Origin: Tubiluchus corallicola
Lineage: Eukaryota; Priapulida; Priapulimorpha; Priapulimorphida; Tubiluchidae
DNA: 64,000 nt
Reading direction: 5' to 3'
Assembly (NCBI GenBank): GCA_030141605.1
Contig: JAQGDQ010000063.1
Span: 248,001-312,000, forward strand
Numbering within the stretch: position 1 is the stretch's first letter; each line of letters starts with the position of its first letter. A model generated the notes under the pieces. It saw nothing but the letters and a program-made list of their open reading frames with translations. It was not told where the DNA came from and made no database searches. This document shows, in pieces, positions 1 through 12,700 of the stretch. The position numbers and the translations under genes were made by a program.

Positions 1-3000
1 TGCAAGCAAACTGGCTAGAATCTCTTGAAAATGTGACTTCTGGAATTAACTTTGGTCCATATTAGGTGAAAGGCTGTATATCATTATTACCAAATATTTG
101 CAGGCAATATTGTTCCTGCATATCTTTGCACTATAAACTTGCATTCTTTGGAAACATGTTTACTTCTGCAAGAGAGACATAGACTACTGTAAGAGAGAAA
201 GAAAAAGAGGAAAAGGTAAAATGAAGTGGATTTCTACAAAAAAATATTATAATTTTTTCTGGACGGAATATCCTTTTTGGTGAACCCAATCGAAATGTTA
301 TTTTGTAAATTACTATTGCGCGTTTAGTAATTTGACATTTTTTTAGGATCGTGATCTGTGTGTTTGTATATAGTTAATTTATGTAAAGTATATGCTTGCT
401 CACAGTGCCATATTTTGCAAAGTGTACAATAACCATTTATTTTTGCAGTGCACCATGGCACGGGGGCACAGTACGAGTGACTGGGTTGTTAATGACTGAT
501 TGCTAGAGCTTTATTTTTAGTTAGTTAATCGTGCTTTTATCTTTGATAAGGTTTCTGCTTTTGTTACTGTTATCTTTTTATTCATCAGGTGCTAATTGTA
601 TTGACCAATGAGAGTGTACATATTATTAGCTGACTGTTACTATCTGGAAAGCTATTTAGATTAGTAAGTTTACTAGTAGTTTTGCACTGCATGCCAAAAC
701 TTGTCTGTTTGTTCTTTTAAAATGAGACTTTTTTAGAGTTATCCATCTTGGGCAAATAACCCGATATAATTTACATAATTTGCTCTTTAATTTAATCTTT
801 ACACAATTTTTTAAAAGACAATTTTGTTACTAGAAACTTAGAAACATCACAGACAGACAGTCGTTTTGACTGCAATATTCAGCATCTTCAGTGAGAGTTT
901 CAAATAACAACCAAAGACAAAAGACAACATTTATTTACCATCGCTTGTTTATCAGAAATGCTAGAACTAACGGCTATTTAGCAATTTACACTTACAACAA
1001 TACAGGTAAGCACACAGAGTACAAATCACGAATAATGTGTAGGGTACATGCCCTAGTGTTGGCAGCCGCTAGTGTTAAACTCAAGACTTCATGCTTGCAG
1101 TCCAAAACCTAGAGCACTCTGCCACCCAACCCAAGACATACAGATGGAGCCTGCTGTAGTTGTAATTACATATTTGCATAGTAATCAAATTAAGATAACC
1201 TGAAGATTACAAACATACAGACAAACATGTAGGTTACATGTAAAGTAGAATATACAGTAAAAGTAGAATAGTTAAGTATTAGAAAACAAGAGTTAAGGGA
1301 ATAGAACTACTTTGAGCATTGATTGAATCTTATTGGGATATGTAGATAAGTAATGTTTTATTAAACGATCCCAGTTATTGTATTACCGGCCACAATACTA
1401 AAATTATTAGAACAGAATAAACTTTGGGCAAAAGTTTCCTGTTCTCACACAAAAGAAATTAGTTTCTGATGAAGTGGATTAAGAACTGCGTGATATCGTT
1501 TGTACTGGCAGTTTACAAATAGATAAGAAATTGAGAAAGAAAGGGAGAGGATAGGATGAAGGAAAGAGGAGTAGAAGAAGAGAGTGATGGACAAGATACG
1601 AAAGAGAGAAGGAACAGAAAAAGAGTCTGGTAGACAGGTTGACAGTTTGCAGACAGAGAAGGAACTGAGAAAGAGAGGGATAGGATGAAAGAAAGAGGAG
1701 TAGGAGGAGAGAGTGATTGGGAAAAAATGAAAGAAAGATGCAAGCAGAAGAAAGACAGGCAGACAGGCTGACAGTTTGTAAATAGAAGAGGAACTGAGGG
1801 AAGGAGAGGATGAGAGAATGAGGGGAAGGAAGAGAGAGTGATTGTTAGGCAAGAATGAGAGAAAGAGTGAACAAAAAAGAGCTTGGCGCTTTTTCTGTGC
1901 AAAGTAGTTCCATTCCCTTTACTTTTATAACACTTACCTATACTTCTTATAACACTTACCTATACTTCTTTATAGATTTGTTTTACAGATTTTACACCAT
2001 ACCTTTATAAGTTTATTAGTACATCTCATTTTTGATTTTCATTTAAATTTATTTTAGTTAGTCTGTTTACAGCCACTGTAAGCAGTGTATATGACCTGGT
2101 TGTTCTTGAATTCTTTTACTGCTAAAGGTGACTGCTGAACATTGCAGCCGAAATGTGTGCCTGTCTGTGGTGTTTTCAAAGTTCTTAATAATAATAGTCT
2201 TAATAATAATATAGGTTTTAAAAAAAACTATGATGTTCCTATGTTAATTGGTTTAAACAAAGTGTGGCCGACTGAAATTGATTGCCAGTAACGTAATAGT
2301 TGATAACAGTGTCTCAGCAAAGAATAAGAGTTTCTGCTGAATTCTTTTTTATGCTTTATCAGGAACAGAGACATATTATAAATTAGGATAGTTCTGCTTT
2401 GTAAGCTGATAGCAAATGCAGTCAATTCTGTTTAACTTATTTGTCAGGTCAGTGAAGAAGTAATGAGTTAAGCAAAATGTAGGTTACACAATCATATACT
2501 ACTTAGCCTGATATAGGCCTAATTACGTTAAACATATTTGACTGTATCTGACTTATTATCCAGCATTACCGAGAGAACAGCTGAATCTTCACAAATTTCT
2601 GACTTGAGTGAACAGTATTCTCAAATAAAACTAGTATAGTACATACATGATTGTGATATGAATACCTTGATGTATAGATGGCCTAGAGAATATTGTTGTG
2701 CAGCACTGCACCTACCACATTAGAACTCAAATGAATAATCTGTAAATGTTTTGTTAATGTAATTCATTATAGCATGAAATGATATGTACAATAAACTATT
2801 TGCAGAATACATCTTAACTTGTTTAGTGATTAATTTCGTTTACAAAACTGATACCAGCATAGCTTATAAACTTAAGATTCTGCAATATCTGCAATATGAC
2901 CAAAACTGCAAGTGCTGACTGCAAAATCTGTGTTGACCTGATCTCTGTTTCAAGACCATAATTTCACTATTGCTGAATTCGCCATACATAATTACAATTC

Positions 3001-3738
3001 CACATAATTATTAAGTGTCTGCAATTGCTAAAGATGGATCACGTTCAACGAAATCTACTGAAGAACTACAGTGTAGTATCTCTGATAACTGCTATAAATT
3101 GAAATTCACGAGTAATATTTTCAAGCGATAGTAGTTAGTACTATTAAGTGGCTTGTCACTATGGGGTTATTGCATGTTAATTTCAATTAACAAAGTATCA
3201 ACAAAGTTGGTGACAACAAACACAAAATTAAAACTGTTTTCAGATACAATTATTATATTTATTAACAAGAATTACCATAAATACACTATACAGTCAGTCG
3301 TAATGTTCAAACTAACAACGGGGATGGATAAACACAAACACCGGCCAAATAAAAGCGCTATCTAGTGCAAAAATTTTACAACATGCGCTGCTGTGGAGAC
3401 TACATCCTAGCTGGCTATCTCTTAGTAAAAGGTGATAATGATTCTTTAACAGTTTTTAACTTTTGAAACATAATTTGACTTGAAATTAATCTAGAAAGAA
3501 CTGTGTAAATATAGAAAACAATGGAAGTTTCTACATCAATATTACACAGGTAAAATAAAAAAGTGCTACTATTTAACACGTTATCTTTGCAAGATTCCCC
3601 AAAGCTTGAAAGAAATATGTATTACGTTATACACCTAGATTGATTCTCAAGTTGAATAGTATATATACAAGTGAGAGACACCTGTACAGAATCAATATTC
3701 ACAAGCATGTTTACTGCTAAAGAGTAGATAAAGGTTAA
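1..3738. other. AT-rich stretch with no supported gene
   Basis: The only open frames are short and have no recognisable domain or splice-consistent exon. Positions 1528-1880 form a purine-rich (GA) tract whose opposite-strand frames are low complexity. A 23-bp direct duplication (unit ending in ttataacacttacctatact) lies at about 1928-1975. I see nothing else that can be supported. Confidence 0.6.
1528..1880. repeat. GA-rich degenerate purine tract
   Basis: About 350 bases are almost purely A and G on the plus strand, with interspersed gacagtttgcagacag-like motifs at about 1640 and 1770, so it is partly a degenerate tandem repeat. The serine- and leucine-rich frames on the minus strand are a by-product of this composition. 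Confidence 0.75.
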
Positions 3739-3931
3739 AGTGGCATTTACGTAGCATGCGGATGCAGATACGTTTTAGGCGTACGGAATACATAAAATAG
3801 GTTTATATTATTTTCAACGCAGCCATTTATGCAGCCTGTGTATGCATTAGTCTTTTTCTGCAGCTTTTCCTGTTGACTTTTTTCCGCAGGCAGAAAATGC
3901 ATTCGCATCCGCATGCTACATAAACGCCACT
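3739..3931. mobile_element. Short fold-back element (MITE-like)
   Basis: The first 28 bases (3739-3766) are the reverse complement of 3904-3931 with 25 of 28 matches; the shared core is tagcatgcggatgc. The arms enclose about 137 bases with no coding potential. Weaker complementarity continues outward (aaggttaaag at 3731 against ctctcaagtggc-type sequence on the far side). Size and structure fit a non-autonomous DNA transposon. I could not define a target-site duplication. Confidence 0.6.
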
Positions 3932-6520
3932 TGAGAGTTACCTTTTGAAAATTGAAATGTACCATTTTTAAGAAAATGAAATTTCTGGTTAAACTATGAA
4001 ATACTTGCATCAATCGGCAAATAATTTGCTAACAGTGGCAAATTCAATGCACAAGTAATTATTATTGTTCGTAAAAAACTTTAAACTGATTTCTAGTGGT
4101 TCATAGTTAGCTATATATAATTTCTGTTTGTTCTACAGACTTGTATACTTTACTGAACAATGATTAACCACTCAAAATAAAACATACGATTTTAAACTTT
4201 TCAATGCTTTCATAGCATATTATAAATTTGTATTAGTCCTGTCTACATGCATAACAAAACATTACACGAATATGTGCACATACAAGCCCTTAAAAAGAAA
4301 TAAAAAAAATCACACCTGCTTCGTATGTTTTTCTATGTTTACTTTAGTAACCAAAAGGTGTTTGTAATAAGGCTTTCCTAAGCATGCAGTACACATGAAT
4401 AACTGGTTTGTATTTTCTGTAGGAGTTAAGACTAGAGGTAAATTGCTATAGTTTATTGCTAGAGCTAACATAATCCTGGAACTGATTAGCAGCTACAACA
4501 AATACATAATACAAACCTTAGAACTAATAAAATTATAATGATTAGAACTAATAAAATTATAATGACGTCTACTCTAGTAATGTGAACTGGGAGGCCTACT
4601 ACTGTGTAGAAGCAAAACTGCAAGGTTTTGGCAACAATCAGAAAAACCTGTTATCCCAAAAACCAGATGTGTTTTTTAACCACCTGAAAGGTCCAGAAAA
4701 GTTCATGTCTCTATTTATCTTTGTGAATCAGACAGTTTATTATGCTCTCTTTATCAGACATTTTCAGCCTGCAAAAACGTTTATGTACTATTAGTACATG
4801 CAGTTAGTAATAGTTTACAGTACTTTTTCTATCTGGTGCAATTAACTTCATGCAACTGGGGCAGCTGTTTGGATTAATCAAAAATCAATAATGCAACATT
4901 ATCAAGTTCCCACACATACATTGTTTAGCAGTGACTGTCGATTTAGGCAGCATGAGCTGCCACTTCTCTCTGCAAAGCGTTCTTACATTGCACACAACAT
5001 GACTATAATAGTACTCACAGTTATATGCTTCATACTTATAACCGACTAGAATATTAAACAAAATCTAACAAGGATACTAAGCAAGCATGATAAAATCTCT
5101 AACTACTTGCAAAAAAGCATGCCGTGCATATACGAATAATGCTTGGTCATAAGTAAATCAATGCCAAAAAAATGTTAACAGTTATTATATTTGGACCACA
5201 CAAGTGGCAGAAGGCTCAACCTAAATAATCCTTCCAGTTCACATCACTATTCTGCATTAATTAGATGTTTAGTCACATTACCAACATTAATCACAGCAAT
5301 TAAAAACCTACTAAGCTATAATAACTGTATCAACCTTCCCCAAAAGAAAAAGATTTTCCAACAAGAATGTACGTTTGCACGTATAAATCACTATTTTTTG
5401 CATTCAAATACTTGCAAAGGAAGAGGTCACGCAAAACTCTTTGAGCAGAAACCCAACTTTAGAAGTAAAGTATGAATAATAGAAATTTACTAAAACTACA
5501 GTTCTTCCGAATTTTAAACACTACACAGCTTGTTGAATACATCAACTTGAAACAAGGGTAACAACTTGTAAACAACAATAGAGTTTTCACCGCAGTTACA
5601 TTATTACCCTGTTTTCCATCATCCTGAAATCAATAAGCTCACTTCATAGCATTTCTTGGAGTTTTATTTATTAACTTTCACAGCCAGTTAATGACACGGT
5701 TCTCTGTACTTGACCCATTTCCAAAACCAAGGCTTATAGTGACAATTGCTTTACCTATTCAGTGTAATTGCCATTCTAAATAGTTAAATTAAAAATCTAC
5801 TTGAACAAAAACTCATTGCCAACAGTAACTTTAAACTTGACTGCCTGTAAAACATAAACACCAAGGTTAAGAATAAAAATACTCACGCCACTTTGACAGC
5901 AGTAGGTTGGACAAATAGTCTGAAAAAAGCCAGGTAAAGCCACTTACTGACTTCAACAGTTTAACTCCACAGTGTGCATTTATTTAATCACAAAACAATT
6001 AACATATAATTATACATTCCGACGAAAACTGAATGCTGAATTCAGGCAGCAGAATGCTGAATGTGAGAACGTTATCAGAGATAATTCAAATTATATCTTA
6101 ATAGAAAATTGAACAGTTTTAATGGTCCAGTGTGAACTTTAAACTAAGTGGAAACCAAGCAAATCTAATGTGGATTGGAGATCACCAAATTACATGCACT
6201 AACAAATGACATAATATTACAATCATTGTTCCAACAAATGCAACTCTTGTTCTACTAGTAAATAATTACTGATCTAACAATGTGGAAAGTATCCTTTAGT
6301 TAAAAAATTGAAAGAATACATCATTTTACGTGAATTACTCCACCCAGAATTAGTATTTGCGTAATTCCACAACCATAGCAATGGGTACGTTTCAAACGTA
6401 TCTCCTATTGATTACATCAATTATAAATCGTTGCATTAAACACAAATCAACAATAAATGTTTGAAGACAAATAATCATTTTGACAAAAATGTAAACAATA
6501 ATAAATGACGGTGTCGGTCT
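3932..6520. other. Non-coding; includes probable VAP 3' UTR
   Basis: No coding region is supported. The part just below 6521 should be the 3' untranslated region of the minus-strand VAP gene. Minus-strand AATAAA signals are visible at 5979-5984 and 5663-5668 and are candidate polyadenylation signals, giving a 3' UTR of about 0.5 or 0.9 kb. A 22-bp direct duplication (agaactaataaaattataat) lies at about 4522-4563. Confidence 0.4.
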
Positions 6521-6712
6521 CTACAGGATAAACTTGCCAACAATGAGGCCTAGTATAATTGCGGCCACCAAGTATAATATAGGTGGTACAATATTGCCTT
6601 GACCTAGTTGGTGAAGGTTAAACTTTCCTGCAGCTTGCTGCGAGGGAGCAGATGTCCTCAATGAAGCCGGTTCAGGTGTGTATCCAGTTTTTCGTAATCT
6701 CAAGCCTTCCTC
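6521..6712 (-). CDS. VAP coding exon 6 (membrane anchor and stop)
   Basis: It opens with EEGLRLRK, identical in spacing to the vertebrate DEGLRLRK segment after the coiled coil. A short Ser/Gln-rich spacer and a hydrophobic helix ([18 protein letters not shown]) follow, then GKFIL and stop. This is a C-tail anchor for ER insertion. The acceptor is ttttcag. Confidence 0.95.
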   Translation of the reverse strand, partial: EEGLRLRKTGYTPEPASLRTSAPSQQAAGKFNLHQLGQGNIVPPILYLVAAIILGLIVGKFIL

Positions 6713-9700
6713 CTGAAAAGTTCACACAGGTGTTAAAAAATGATAATTAGAGGAGTGAATTTAACTGAGTGGTCAAGACATCTAACTGGCCGCTATAGCT
6801 AAGCAGTGCCACCCCGGTCTTGATTACAATCTGCTTCTGTGCAATTTTATCTGGTACATAATTACTGCTTTTGGTTACTCATCTTCTGAGGGAGGATAAA
6901 CATGCAGGACAACATAGGAAACTCCCACAATAAGGAAAACTTTATATAATTTTTAATAACCACAACAAATTGAACTACTCTCTAGTAGTCATCAACAGGT
7001 TAATGGAAGCAGAATTACCTGATCATGACTATAATAAAGTAGTTTTTATGTCGTATCTATTAAAAAATTACAGAAAATATTTCTTTATCTTGGTATTTTT
7101 ATACATGGCAAAAAACAGCCATTGTTCATCCCACATTAGATGCGTACCAATCTAACAGCTTGTCAGATTTGTTTTTGACATGTACCAATTTTAATTTCTA
7201 TTAGCTACAGCTTTTTTATAAAGCATCATCATTTAGATTCAAATTCGAGTTCTTAAAATAAACAAAAATTTGTTGTGAAATGACATATTCGTCAATAAAC
7301 GAGAAAAGTGTCAAATATTCAGTGTTATTAAAAGAACATCACTAACCAGAGATTCGTCGAGGACTTACTGAATGTCAATAGATTAACTAATGTCATACAA
7401 ACAACATGTTAGATTAGTAAAAAATAGTCACTTTAATTTCTAAACCTGCTGAACATTTAAAATGATTGCCGTAGTTACAAAACAGTTGCGCCAGCTAAAG
7501 TCCAACAAAAAGTATTACAAATTAGGATTCTTTAAGAATAATACAATTATTGGCTGGTATTTAGCTACTACAACATGAACATGAGAATGACTCCGAAGCT
7601 TACTCTAAGGTTGGCTGTCTCTCTCCTCAAACCTTCAATCTCCGTTGTCAGTCGTTTGTTTTCAGCAACTGCATTTCTCAAATCTACTTCTAAGTTGCTT
7701 ATCTACAAAAAGAAATAAAATATTATTAGCATGTAACTGCAAATAGTGCAATTACACACTTGCATTGTTTTTCTAACTTGCCGGTAGATGGCAGAAAAAC
7801 AATTGCTCAGTCACCATAGCAATGCCAACTTTAGTACAACGTAGAAGCCGATCCGGCTAAATCAGTGCGAGTCAGATGTCCATGAAACCATCTCTTATCC
7901 ACGACTTGAACCTTCTTGCGTATCCAAGCATCCGTCTTTCTTCATCGAGTTTTTCGGCACAGTTGTTGACTAGGGATCTCCATGCAGGACGGTCGTGAAC
8001 TGCGAAAGGCAACTTGTCCAACTTTCCACCTTTCCTCAGAGAGAACTTCACCTTGTCCTTGAAGCGAAGGAGAGGACGACCAACACTGCGAGAGCCACTG
8101 GTTAGTTCTCCATGGAGAAGGGCCTTTGTCGGTCTCTTATCGTTCATTCTGACCACATGCCCAAACCACCGAAGTTGAGCCTTAGTAAGCGTAATCTCGA
8201 TATCTTCCATCTTGGCACGAGCCAGCACGTCTTCGTTTGGCACATAGTCGTCCCAGCGAACACGAAGGATGTGACGCAGATGTCTCTGCTGAACCGCACG
8301 AAGAGACCTGACCTGATCTTGATAGAGCGTCCACGTTTCCTGACCATAGGTAAGCTGCGGAATGATGCATTGCTTGTACACCTGCAGTTTAGTGGCGATG
8401 GTAAGGTCATGGTTATCGAAGACATGTTTCCTCATACGGCCGAAAGAGCTGGCTGCAGCATTAATTCTTGCATGAAGCTCAGTATCCAATCGAGCATCTG
8501 AGCAGATGTAACTTCCGAGATATTTGAACCGTTGCACACTTCCAAGCTGTTCTCCGTCAATGGTAAAATTGACACTGTCACTAGAGCCGACACTCATTGT
8601 CTCAGTCTTCCTTTTGTTAATGCGCAGTCCCATTCTCTTTGCAGTTTCATTGTAAATGTCGATTAGATCCTGAAGGTCTTCCGGGTTGTCAGAGAAGATA
8701 GCTATGTCATCGGCATATTGCGCTTCACGCAGGAACATCATTCGTGTCTTCGTACTTGCTTTGAGTCGACGTAGGTTAAAAATGTCTCCATCATATCTGA
8801 ATCGAACATGAATGCTCTTCGTCGAGCCAAGTCTGCCGAAGGCTACCTGCAAAAGGACTGCAGCGAAAAGTCCGAAAAGAGATGGAGCTAACTTGCAGCC
8901 TTGTTTCACACCGCTGTTGTATTCTACAGGATCACTAAGCTGGCCATTGACAGAGAGACGCGCTAGCATATCAGTGTGCAGAGCTTTTACCATACTTATA
9001 AATCGATCTGGGCATCCACACTTTGAAAGCACCTTGTACAGCAGTTCGCGATTGACACTGTCAAATGCCTTTGTAAAGTCGATAAAGGCAATATGCATTG
9101 ATGTTCTATGCTCTCTCGTTTTCTCCATCAGCTGACGAATCGTAAAAATACCATCAATGGTACTGCGATCCCGTCGATACCCTGACTGAGACTCTGGGTA
9201 GATACGCTCCAAAATCTTGTCCAGCCGAACGAGAAGAATGTCTGCAAAAAGCTTTCCGACAACACTAAGGAAATGCCACGATAGTTACTGCAATCACTGC
9301 GATCACCCTTTTTGAACAAAATGGTGATGCTAGCATTGACAAAGTCACGAGGCATATCACCAGTCCTCCAAATAACGTTGAAGAGCTCCAAAAGATGATT
9401 CTGGAGAGAAGCAACGCCATGGATGAGAACCTCTGGTGGAACACCATCAGGTCAAGGGCTTTTCCGTCGCTTGATACGGCGAATAGAGTACTTGAGTTCC
9501 TCGAGGGTGACTAGTCCATCCATCTCGTCGATGACTGGTAACTGAGGTATTTCATCCAAGATAGTAAAGTCAGCGTCGGTAGTTTGATTCAGTAAAGTGC
9601 TGAAGTGCTCCATCCAACGATTCTGGATATCATTGGATGAGTTGAGAGTGTCATCAGCAATAGATTTGATAGGATGGTTACAACGCGATGTCGGACCATA

Positions 9701-12700
9701 AACGGCATTGAGAGAAGCGTAGAATTCCCGGAAATTCTTCATTTGGGCGTGTCTTTCAACTTCATTGGCTCGGTCCTGGAACCACTGATTCTTCATAAGT
9801 CGGATATGATTTCTGAGCTCACGCCTGTTTTTCTTGTCCTTGACTAGTGCACCGATTTCAAGCTCGTTGAACCAGTCTCGGTTGCGATTTCCTTGTTTAC
9901 CGAACACAGCGTCTGCACTGTTGAGTAAGATTTCCTTGGTTTCATCCCAAGATGGTCTACAATCACTCAAAACATTGGCAAGATAAACTTGCAATTTGGA
10001 TTCTTTGCCTTGTGTGGATGATTGCCAACTTTAGCAATACCCATTCCCACAGTATGTTGTTATAAGCTACAGCAGGACAATGAACATAGCAGCTGCGTGT
10101 CACAAACACAATGGCAACCTATTGTCTCAGCTAAGTTGTGGCTTGCTACTGAGTGAAATTTTACACAATTTTTTTTACAATATTTCATTGTATACACAAA
10201 AAGTGCGCACAAAAAGTTTATGTCCAGCATTTGCATAAATAACATATTCTGGTTGGATATTTCATTAGCTATTTGAAGATATCGGCTGTTTTTGTTTAAG
10301 TAAGCAAATAATTTAACTATTTGAGAAAAATCCACCGGTACCCATGAAAAATGCTTCATTAACTGTACAAGACAGCATAAAACACTTAATAAAATGCACA
10401 AAACCACAAAATGATCTTGACACGCTAAAGAACCCTTCTTAACAGATCCATGGTTGTTTTTACCTGCAAATACTCTTTGTAGCAAAATTAATGAATATTG
10501 CGTAAAAAGTGAAATTCTCAATGGCTAGCAAGTTAATTGGGCACAACAATGACACTATTTATAGTCACATGAGTGTAATAAAATATCTTATTGCCGTACG
10601 ATAAGTTTGCAATTTCTTAACCTAAGTTACCTGAATTTAATATCCAATTAATGTCATCATTTATGCTATTTATTTCAGTGAAAAACATTTGTTGTGAACT
10701 AAAGAAGAAAATGCGTTGAATACGTAACATGACTTTACAGATTGTTAATTTCAAAGCCAAAATGAAATGTGCAGCAAATAATCTCCCTCACTGACTAGTA
10801 ACTGGTTTGGTAAACTGAAAATGTTCACCATAAGATCCTACTAATCTGTGAGGTGAAATTCAAAGTTGAAGGTGCAACAGTAACAGCTTCCTGCTGCTAG
10901 CATTATCCAAGCAAGTTGGATTGCATTAGAGCCAGTAGTGGGACATTGGTTTCATTTTCTGGTGGCGCAGGCGGCGCTAATAGTGGACGCTTTAAATTTT
11001 CATCCAAGATCAAAATTATCAAATTCTGTTCTAAATTTAACGAAGCCTGATAATATTTACCAAAATTCATTCGAAAAAATGTTCGTGATCACACAAAATT
11101 TATACAACGCAAGATTACGTTTGCAAAGGTGAAAAACGTTTTTCTACCGAACCTGTTTTTTCTTGCGAGGATCACAGGTTTAACTTGTGAACATTGTAAA
11201 TCTTCGTATGACTGTCAGTTACTTCACCACGAGTTTACTTGTTGTATTTGCAATTTTGAAATTTATTAGTGCAAATATGGGCAAGGATAAAGAGGAGAGT
11301 ATTGGCGCTACACACACCAAAATGTCACTCCAGGCTGTGTTAGAAAAGATGGACCAACGCCTGACAGATATAGAGCAATCAAACGTATCTATACAGAAAG
11401 AGTTAGCTGGTGTTTCTGCCTCCATACAGTCAAAGGTTGAAAAAGTGAATCAGCAAATAAACGGAGTTGCTTAAAAGCCAAGTATCTTGAAACCGTACGA
11501 GGACATACGCAGAGAGAACTCAGAAAATCGCGAAACTCTCAGCACACTCAAACAAGAAAACAAACTTCTCAAAGCAAATATTGCTAATTTCGAAAAACAA
11601 GTTCATGCTGCTAACGAAGCCATTAAAAACCTTGAACAGTATGAACGGAGAGATACGATAGAAATTTTTGGAGTACTGTATGTTCAATATGAAAATACCA
11701 ATGGTATTGTAGAAAAAGTTTGTGAAACTATCGGAGTGCCAATATGTTCAGAAGAGATAGCCACACTGAATGCAGCGACCTAAATTAGGAAGCACACCTG
11801 CAATCATTGTAAAATTTGTGTGCAGGGCTACCCAAGGTAAAGTTTATGCTGCACGCAAGAAGATACAGCTACTGACCTTGGATTTACTATTTCAGACAAA
11901 ATATATATAAACGAAAATCTGACAAAAGTGCACCGAACGCTGCTGTCCCCCACACGTCAATGCAAAAAAACAATTGAAATATAAGTATGCATGGTCACGC
12001 TACGGACGTATCTTTATTAAACGCTCAGATTTTTCTGATGCAATGGTCGTAAACTCACTCCAGGATCTTTTTGTCAAGGGATATGCACCATCCAGAACTT
12101 CAAGCTAAAGGTCTTAATATGTACTAGTAGCTGTAACAAAGTTACTACATGTGATAATTTATAGCCTTATAGTGTTTGTTCTAAAACTGTAGAAGTAATC
12201 AACGTGCTATATATTATAATAATTGTAGAAGATGGGTATATTTTAAATGTGCCCTTTTAACTCCTGATGATTTCTGTAAATTAGGCAATTCTGATGAAGT
12301 GTTTTTTTAATCAACCTTGTCTAAACTCGATTTTACCATTTCAAACAATTGATAACGATGATCTTTACAATTATACTCAGTTAAATTGTAGCCCGATCGA
12401 GACAGCCCAACTACAAACTCTAAATGATTCATCTAGTTTATTGTCTTTTGACCAAAATAAAAATGACCCCGACCTTAATCATAACACCCAATTTGACAGC
12501 AAGTACTATAAACTCGCTACACTACAATCATCTTCTGACCGTCAAACTACCGACAAAGACCTCACAATTTTGCATTTAAACATGTCTAGTCTTCAAAAAC
12601 ATTACTCTAGTATGGCGGATGTTCTGTTTCACTTCTGTAATCCACCTGACTTGATCGCTATAAGCAAAACCCTAGATTTAGCAAATACAACTCTAGACTT

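Noticed and set aside
8112-8501. Plus-strand frame of 129 residues and other frames in 8144-9135
   Set aside because: They are antisense or off-frame shadows of the minus-strand LINE ORF2.
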